Positions 59,301-64,000 of a DNA stretch of 64,000 nt are shown piece after piece. The stretch's first letter is position 1, and every line of letters begins with the position of its first letter. The stretch covers positions 37,121,832-37,185,831 of the forward strand of contig NC_081830.1 in the NCBI RefSeq assembly GCF_030867095.1, given 5' to 3'. This DNA comes from Alligator mississippiensis (taxonomy: Eukaryota > Chordata > Crocodylia > Alligatoridae). The notes under the pieces are model-generated. The model did no database searches, was not told the DNA's origin, and worked only from the letters and a program-made list of their open reading frames with translations. The position numbers and the translations under genes are program-made.

Positions 59301-62060
59301 GGCAGCAGGGCTTTTTCCTAAGCTTCTAAGGCAGTGGGCAGGGTGGGATGGGGTTGGGGTTGGAGTGCAACAGTCACTTCCAGCAAGCAGAGTATGGGAA
59401 CATAATTGGCAGGAGAGCAGCACTTTCTGACTCGCTAATTTGCAGGCTGTCAGGGGAAAGGTGGGAGGAAAAGAGTTTCCTTAGGCAGCTGTCCTGCAGC
59501 AGCATATCTTGGGGTTTGCCATAGTAACGATCACTATAGTACCTGAACTGTGAAAATATGTAAGGCCCTTTTACAGCCTTGGTAAGTAATGTGGAGACCC
59601 TGCAAATGCTGTTCCTGGTGTAACACCAAAGCTAGTGCATAAATGTGTGAAATATTAAGTTGTGGCTCCCCAGCTTTTACCAAACCCCCTCCCCTCCGCA
59701 TTTTGGACAGTCCTGTTACCTGGTCAGTGTGCAAGCAGACATGGCCCTTGCAAAATATTTGATATTGCTACAAGAAATCTTATCAATTTTACTGCAGGAT
59801 TTGATCCCTTTATCCCATTGTTCTGTCTAAAATATACTTCAGGGGAACGGGATGTGTAATCAGTCTCACGTGAGCAGCCATTCTGGGGTTTTTAAACTTT
59901 CCATATTTGGAAAAAGAGAGACTCCATAAATGACAGAAATTAAAATTCTGTTGAAGGAGGAACTTTTCATTCTCTTTTTTTTAACTCCCTGTCCATCCAA
60001 ACATGGGGCCTCCATCCTCTTCTGTGTCTTTTTAACCAGCAATTTGGACCTGAGCCACAGTGAATCTCACACTGACCCAGCAAGTTTTCCTCCACATCAC
60101 CTTTTTAGGTCATTTGTTCTCTAATAATTTAGTCTCTGCCTCCCAGACAAGCCAAACCTGTGCTGCATTCCTGCTTGTTGCTATATAATAGCCCCAAGTA
60201 TGTAAACTCCTCCCCACTGGCCTGAGAGTGTGAGTCCATGAGCTGGTGTGCAGGAGGGGAACAGAGTGATTCTTGGATCTTGATGTCCATCTTCACAATG
60301 CTTTAATATTTCCAGCCTAATCTTAGGGGCCACACCCATGTCTGTGTGTGCAGGGCTTCTCTGATGTAATGTGGGTGGTGTAAACCTTTCCTTGTTTGCT
60401 TCAGAAGCTTGGAAATGCTTTGCTGTTCAGATGGGTTCTCAATTGTCAGTCTGTCTCGAGTTCCTTGATTGTTTTTTTTTCTGATGGCACACACCCTATT
60501 AAATCACGTTGCACAAAAAGTGCTGAAATGCTGCTTATCAAAGTCATCCCTCTCCAGTGACTCATGAAACAAAACACCTTCTTTAGGAGACAGATTTCTT
60601 CTGATTCTATTAATGCAACAATGGAACAGTGCACCTTTCTGTTCCAGTTTTTCTTTAACCTTCAAGCATCAGTCTTTTGACTGGTTTATACCCAGCCAAA
60701 AGCCTAAGCAGAGTAGCGTTCACAGAAGCCCTGCCTCCATTTCTAGCAATGGGAGAGCAGCTGACTTAAGTGTTCAGCAAAGAGGAGGGAAATGGCAACC
60801 TTACTGACCTCTTCCAGCACCAGCTTCCGGCCCTGCTGGTATCTTGCTATTTTGTATCCAAGCATGAATTGGAGTCATTCTCTCTTTGGCTTAGAGCACA
60901 GCAGTGTTTTTCAGGTAGGCCTGTTTAGGGGTTTCTGCCTGAGTCCTTCTCTGCTGGATTCTCTCATGCCTCTGTGGCTTCCCTTGGGAGCACATTGGTG
61001 AGATATTGAATAGGGCAGTTCTGGGTCAGTGTAAACAGTAGTTATCTCTATTTTAGGTTCACCATTCTTATAATCTTTTCGGTAGGAACATGACCTGTAA
61101 AATACTCTGGCCTGCAACCCCCTGCTTTGTAATGAAGCTGGAACTTGGTTGGCAAGAGGGTAAGGTCATCACTGTTTCAAGTACTACAGAAGAGTGTATC
61201 CAGTCCTTTTGATCTCAGAAATGCTTCATTTTCCTTTCCACCCCTGTTATGTTCACATCCCCTCCAACAAGGTAGCATCAGTCGTGCTGGTGGAAAGGGC
61301 TGTCACTCATGCTTTCTTGTGAAGCTATATTTAAACTGGTTGTCAGAAGGATCCTTAATAGCACAGGTCCTACATCTTAGCCCTTACTAGAGAGCAAGGC
61401 TAGGCTTTTGAATCTTGAGTACCAGAATTTGGGCTCCTAAACTTGATCTGATTTATTTTTTTTAGAAGCACTGAATCAGCTACACTATATACCAAGCCAA
61501 GAGGAACCTGCAGATGCTTAGCTCTTCTGAAAAATCACATAATTAGATGGGTAACTATATTTTGGTGCCTACTTTCAGGCCCTAAATTTTCAGTGTTCTG
61601 ATTATGATATTCCCAATCTATATTGATGGGAGGAGCTTGAGGCTGGTCACTTCCATAGGTGCTGGGTGCAATTAAGTGTCATTTTAATTGCAAAGCTAAG
61701 AGGCAGATTCATTCTCCACAGTTTTGTTCCTCAGCAAAGTTCATACTTTGTAGGTACCATTGATTGGGTCAAGGAGTAATGACAGCACACAGTAAATAGC
61801 AGAGAGGCTTTTTGGGGCTGACCTTTACTGTACACAGCTGACAAGACTTAAGTAAATCTGTGAATCCCAAGTTTTCTAATTCTTTCTTCCTTCTTCACAG
61901 AGACCCCCCAACTGAATCCTGTGATTGAGCCCCTCTCGTGGATGCTGGGCACCTGGCTTTCAGACCCCCCAGGAGATGGCATCTTCCCTACAATGAAGCC
62001 ATTTCAGTACCTGGAAGAGGTGCACATCTCCCATGTTGGGCAGCCAATGCTAAACTTCTC
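41277..62060 (+). CDS. THAP4: THAP4, first three coding exons (partial gene)
   Basis: THAP4 combines an N-terminal THAP zinc finger with a C-terminal nitrobindin haem domain. In human the latter binds ferric haem and isomerises peroxynitrite to nitrate. Exons are 41277-41353, 45678-46828 and 61901-62060, all GT/AG with matching phases, giving 462 complete codons. The start MVICCAALHCSNRQGK equals the human start. The C2CH zinc ligands are Cys5, Cys10, Cys56 and His59, and AVPTIF sits at 80-85. A long linker follows (86-350) with two copies of SGACK-IXSLHSY. Next is a coiled coil at about 355-395, then the nitrobindin start EPLSWMLGTWLSDPPG and YLEEVHISHVGQPMLNF. The rest of the barrel lies off the right edge. 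The linker at 91-200 has little similarity to human. The promoter is shared with ATG4B. Confidence 0.95.
41895..42372 (+). mobile_element. CR1 LINE 3' end
   Basis: It carries typical CR1 blocks: GGGAAAGGCTGGGAGGACTG, TAGATATTAGGAAGAACTTT and GGTTGGACTAGATGACTTTG. It ends at CCCTTCCAGCCCTG and TGTGATTCTGTAGATG. The copy is 5'-truncated and of a bird-like subfamily. It inserted close to the promoter edge. Confidence 0.87.
42387..42405. repeat. (GACA)n microsatellite
   Basis: A short tetranucleotide run immediately follows the CR1 3' end. Confidence 0.85.
44425..44620. mobile_element. Foldback unit, Penelope-type hairpin
   Basis: Arms of about 85 bp start GCAGAAGGCAGGGTGGATTT on the left and GCAGAAGGCAGGGTAGATTT on the reverse-complemented right. 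They meet at a short GATGAAGTG-containing centre. Internal blocks AAATCCAAGAT and GAGCTTTCGTGAGCTCAAGC are mirrored. The GATGAAGTGAGCT hinge resembles Penelope-like ends in reptile genomes. No ORF is present. Confidence 0.7.
45678..46828 (+). CDS. THAP4: THAP4 coding exon 2 (THAP finger end, linker, coiled coil)
   Basis: This 1151-nt exon runs from acceptor TTTTGCAG to donor GTTAGT (46829). It completes the THAP finger (FPLKDSKRLIQWLKAV; FLCSEHF) and the AVPTIF box. It then encodes the linker, two SGACK/SLHSY repeats at residues 220-237 and 332-349, and the coiled coil EKKNGELKLLRQRISRSD. The single large exon is as in human. Confidence 0.95.
47397..47477 (+). mobile_element. hAT-like remnant, about 81 bp
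   Basis: The right end reverse-complemented is CAGTGGTTCTCAACC and the left end is TGTAGTTGTCAACC. The sequence between them is AT-rich and short. It looks like a heavily deleted relative of family A. Confidence 0.6.
47640..48070 (+). mobile_element. CR1 LINE 3' UTR, GGAAGGAATTTT type
   Basis: It contains AGAAGGAATTTTACCCCATG, GTCAGATTGG and TTTTTGCCTTTCTCTGTAGC, landmarks of a CR1 subfamily common in crocodilians and turtles. It ends with GGGGGTTGCACTAGATGAGC and TTTCCAGCTCTACTTCTCTA. 5'-truncated. Confidence 0.82.
48239..48448. repeat. Long imperfect inverted repeat
   Basis: The left arm (48239-48327) and the right arm (48368-48448) are inverted copies at roughly 70-75% by eye. They share TCCAGGAGGCATGTGCAGGG-like and CTGTGGCA blocks. 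The loop is about 40 bp. The family is not recognised; it may be a foldback DNA element. Confidence 0.6.
49553..50388. mobile_element. hAT-like non-autonomous element with TAGGGGTGCAC ends
   Basis: The left end is TAGGTGCACTGATACATCGG. The right end reverse-complemented is TAGGGGTGCACAGATAGGGA. Both are followed by repeated ATCGG/CCGAT blocks. This TIR type is widespread in vertebrate hAT elements. The interior is GC-rich and partly self-complementary, for example around 49865-49915 against 49993-50040, with no transposase. No clear target duplication is visible. Confidence 0.7.
51312..51745. mobile_element. Tigger-like foldback MITE
   Basis: The ends are CAGGCATCCCGCATCTTACG and, reverse-complemented, CAGGCCTCTCACATCTTATG (16 of 20 match). 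TA flanks both sides (51310-51311, 51746-51747). Inside, 51409-51450 and 51567-51608 form a nearly perfect 42-bp inverted repeat. The 434-bp unit therefore folds back on itself and has no transposase. Confidence 0.8.
52658..53690 (-). mobile_element. Penelope-like element unit with GIY-YIG endonuclease ORF
   Basis: The unit is flanked by a 14-bp target duplication, TAAATTAAGCTACA (52644-52657) and TAAATTAAACTACA (53691-53704). It is bounded by inverted repeats of about 125 bp that share GACAAGGTTCTTTGGGTGAA, TATCTTTTATTAGACCAACT and AAGCAAGCTTTC. A minus-strand ORF (52743-53501, 252 residues) carries a GIY-YIG-like domain at residues 65-95: VIHLIQCTKCPDG, then RYKGETKQQLHTRMNAHR. A CxxC pair sits just before the YKG box, as in Penelope-like elements. 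The reverse transcriptase part is absent. The unit is non-autonomous, but its borders look complete. Confidence 0.82.
54531..54805 (-). mobile_element. hAT-like non-autonomous element, family A copy 3
   Basis: The minus-strand reading starts CAAAGGTTCTCAACCTTTTA. It shares TTGCAAAGAACTCAGAAA, CTATGGATTCCT and GTGAATCATG blocks with copies 1 and 2. The plus-strand left end is CAGTGAT. Flanking octamers AGCTGTGC and AGCCACAC differ only by transitions, consistent with a decayed 8-bp duplication. Confidence 0.8.
55600..55740 (+). repeat. L2-like LINE fragment
   Basis: CACTGTACTAGGTGCTATGA followed by CCTTGAGAAGTTTCCAGCCT resembles the L2 3' region (CACTGTGCTAGGTGCT, then CAAGGAGCTTACAGTCT). It is strongly diverged, so the family call is tentative. 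Confidence 0.4.
55755..55905 (+). repeat. MIR-like SINE
   Basis: It has the SINE head CTTTAGGGCACTAGCTTGG, the middle ACCTTGGACCAGTTAGTTCT and the tail TATTGCACAGATGGG in MIR order. Diverged. Confidence 0.5.
55962..57150 (+). mobile_element. hAT-like non-autonomous element, family B, complete
   Basis: A perfect 8-bp target duplication GTTTAAAG flanks it (55954-55961 and 57151-57158). The ends are CAGGGGTGGGCAA and, reverse-complemented, CAGGGGCGGGCAA. At 1189 bp it is rich in GCTGC and CA-type sequence, with no transposase motif. Open frames inside it are low-complexity. The same family sits at 35290 in reverse. Confidence 0.9.
57395..57560 (+). repeat. MIR SINE
   Basis: GTGACCCTGAGTAAGTCCCT, TTCTCTGCCTTGAAATGGGG and GGTGATACTGAGCTCCTTTG follow the MIR core-to-tail order (GTGACCTTGGGCAAGTCACT, CTGTAAAATGGGG). 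Confidence 0.68.
58363..58483. repeat. Near-perfect foldback hairpin
   Basis: Arms of about 60 bp fold with almost no loop (apex near 58424). The left arm starts CATGTATCGGCATCCCTGCG. The right arm ends as its inverse, and TTAAAAATGGTGGTGGGGGT is fully mirrored. It may be the centre of a DNA transposon whose outer ends I could not place. Confidence 0.75.
59235..59249 (+). promoter_or_regulatory. Strong CTCF-like motif
   Basis: CCGCTAGGGGGCGGC, continuing AGCAG, is the best CTCF-type match in the window (core YAGGGGGCGGC). It lies in THAP4 intron 2. Binding is inferred. Confidence 0.55.
61901..62060 (+). CDS. THAP4: THAP4 coding exon 3 (start of nitrobindin domain)
   Basis: This 160-nt exon encodes ETPQLNPVIEPLSWMLGTWL, then SDPPGDGIFPTMKPFQYLEE and VHISHVGQPMLNFS, before donor GTAAGT. 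The GTW motif and the HISHVGQPMLNF strand belong to the nitrobindin beta-barrel. The haem-ligating histidine is expected in later exons outside the window. Confidence 0.95.
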
Positions 62061-64000
62061 GTAAGTCTAGAACTGTTTGTCTTAGCAGTAGCCTTGGGGT
62101 TGGAGTGTGCCCAATTCCTAATGGGTTTGCCAGCTGCACATTAGAAAGTAACATGAAAATTATTCACTCATCAGATGAGAGTATTTGATGGGCTCAAAGT
62201 CACCTGATTTTTTTCAGAAATGCTGAACAGCCCGGACTCCACATGCCTGGATGACACACCTAACCATCAGCAGCTGTTCACCTGATAAAACATGCAGTTG
62301 TGCTTCCTTGCAGTTGAACATTGAACAATTATGGTACATTTAAATAGGAACACAGATGTGTGTAGGCAGGATTAAGCACTCAGCCATGCCTCTGAGTATT
62401 GCATATGGTAGTGACCTGTCTTCTGCAAGCTACAACAAATCAACAGAGTCCTTCCTTATGGGCCCCAGGGTAAAATGTTTTGAGAGCCCAGCACTGGAGG
62501 AATTGGAAGGCTGGGAGTGAAAGTGGTTCTGAGAGAGAGACCGAGCCTCTCTCCATGCAGCCTACACAGTACTTGCATCTTAAATATTCTTCTTAGTCAC
62601 TTAAACTTAGGCAGGAGGTAATGAATTTAGAGGCACACAAATTTACACTATCATAATGCCCAAGACAGGCAGTCTTCCCACTGAGCCAGAGAAGAGTATC
62701 CTTAGAACAGCATCTGCTCTGCTTCACTTAGTTTTGCTTAGACCCCACTACAGATTTAAGTGAGCTATCTATGTTAATTAACCATTTTGGATATGTAGGT
62801 TTAAGAAACTGCATGTGGGGAATAAGCAAGAGATTTGGAGCACATTGGATAATACTTTCAGTAACAGCTTGGTGTTAGCCTGCTACTCTTTAGAGGTAGA
62901 AGGATCATTGTGCTGAATTCAGGTGGAAAGAATAGTTGTAGGCTCTCAACACTGTGCAAAAATGATGCATGCATTCCAAGTGCACACAGATTCTTTAGTA
63001 GCATCATTATGTCAGTTAGGCGTGTGATCTGCACTGGTACAGTTCTAGTGTAGATACACATATCAGTATAATTATTTCCTGTATGAGAACAAGTTATACT
63101 GGTATAAGCATAATTATGCCAGTAAAACTCATTCATACCAGAGGGGCTCTACTACTTTAATTATAACGGAGCACTTAAAGCTATATGCCTTCTGGGGTTA
63201 GGCAAGGCCAAACCCCAAAGGACCCATTTCTGCATTCATAAACAAAAAAAAAAGATTAGTGAGCAATGTAAACTGCAAGCACACAAACCTTCCCATGATT
63301 GGGTGCCCAGCTCCTCTCATGGTTTCTTATTCCTAATTCTCCCAAGTGTTTGGATTGTTGGAGAACGTGCTGATGGTCTGTGTATTGGGCATTCTGTGTG
63401 GTAGGTCTCTTATGCATGTAAAAACAATGTTTCATAATTACACCTGACTTCACATGTGAAATATGTTCTTTGAATGCTTAGCTCGGAGTGCTTTTTGGTA
63501 ATTAATCGTTGCTGCCACGTGGCAGACCCTGACGTGTTCTTGGGTCCATTCTGTACTTGTACACATAACATCTGGATTTCTGCTAATTAGTTAGAGCACT
63601 TTACAGAGTCCAGATACAAGCCCCTTTTGAGAAGAGGGGAGATTTCTGTGATCCATTGCAGACTGTGATGGGGATTTCAATAGGTTCCTAGTCAGTGTGC
63701 ATGTTAGAGTTGTGGGAAAGGACTACTGCTGATGTATGTCTGTAGAGTACTGTTTGAATAGAGAGTCCCCAGAGTAGAAATAGTAGCAGCTCAGAGGAAG
63801 GCTTGAATTCTCTCATTCAAAGAGATGAGGTATCACAAATTCCACCCAACTTCATGAAAGAGAAAGGAGCAATGGAAACAGTGCTGCACTAGTCTGGGAG
63901 TGCCTAATAATCAGGTGCCTACATTAACCTGGTAGTGCAATACCAGAACAATCTATTGTATATGCAGAGTAGGATTGTCCAAAACCCAAGTCCTTGAGTT
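62061..64000 (+). other. THAP4: THAP4 intron 3, 5' part
   Basis: Intronic sequence after the donor at 62061. I looked for the next nitrobindin exon (a region like human FNSFHPDTRKPMHRECGF) in the plus-strand frames and did not find it. No clear repeat is recognised. Confidence 0.7.

Larger units (their letters stand above)
46829..61900 (+). other. THAP4: THAP4 intron 2
   Basis: This 15-kb intron holds most of the DNA transposons in the window, listed separately. Stretches without a call are 46829-47396, 48449-49552, 50389-51311, 51746-52657, 53691-54530, 54806-55599, 57561-58362, 58484-59234 and 59250-61900. In these I see no exon, RNA gene or clear repeat. The acceptor is CTTCTTCACAG before 61901. 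Confidence 0.8.

Noticed and set aside
62061-64000. The next nitrobindin exon of THAP4
   Set aside because: No frame shows the expected FNSFHPDTRKP-like sequence, so the exon most likely lies beyond the window.
1-64000. CRISPR array, tRNA, rRNA, or defence-type gene system
   Set aside because: No regularly spaced direct repeats, no tRNA cloverleaf and no prokaryote-like gene packing were seen. All confident genes are intron-bearing vertebrate genes.

Overview
The window looks like nuclear DNA of a non-avian sauropsid, most likely a crocodilian. Three host genes have vertebrate-type exons with GT/AG splice sites. The dispersed repeats are CR1 LINEs, Penelope-like hairpins, hAT and Tigger-like miniature DNA transposons, and old MIR-type SINEs. 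The species call is an inference from repeat content and protein similarity recalled from memory; no database search was made.

Three genes lie in the order DTYMK (+), ATG4B (-), THAP4 (+). This is the human 2q37 neighbourhood in mirror orientation. (1) Positions 465-7660 carry the last two coding exons of DTYMK, which encode residues 111-212 of a 212-residue thymidylate kinase. (2) Positions 12773-40486 carry a complete ATG4B on the minus strand: 13 coding exons sum to 1176 nt, or 391 residues plus stop, with the Cys-Asp-His triad and both LC3-interacting motifs. (3) Positions 41277-62060 carry the first three coding exons of THAP4, covering the THAP zinc finger, linker, coiled coil and the start of the nitrobindin domain. 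Its remaining exons lie beyond the right edge.

DTYMK and ATG4B converge tail to tail, with 5.1 kb between stop codons and candidate poly(A) signals for both. ATG4B and THAP4 diverge from a shared CpG island (about 39880-41760). Their start codons are only about 790 bp apart, and that interval holds six YY1-like sites, several of them copies of one extended 17-bp motif. The genes act in different processes (dTTP synthesis, autophagy, and haem/nitrogen-oxide chemistry with DNA binding), so the grouping is conserved synteny and not an operon.

The introns and intergenic DNA are mostly ordinary, with clear mobile elements. The DTYMK intron holds two adjacent CR1 LINEs, the second split by a Tigger-like element at a TA site. 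A solo LTR fossil lies in ATG4B intron 7. THAP4 intron 2 (15 kb) is the richest region: a TSD-bounded Penelope-like unit with a GIY-YIG ORF, a 1189-bp hAT element with a perfect 8-bp duplication, a 434-bp foldback Tigger-like element, and other hairpins. I found no CRISPR array, rRNA, tRNA or prokaryote-type system. The items most worth following are the repeated YY1-type promoter motif, the internal duplication in THAP4, and the Penelope-derived inverted-repeat units.
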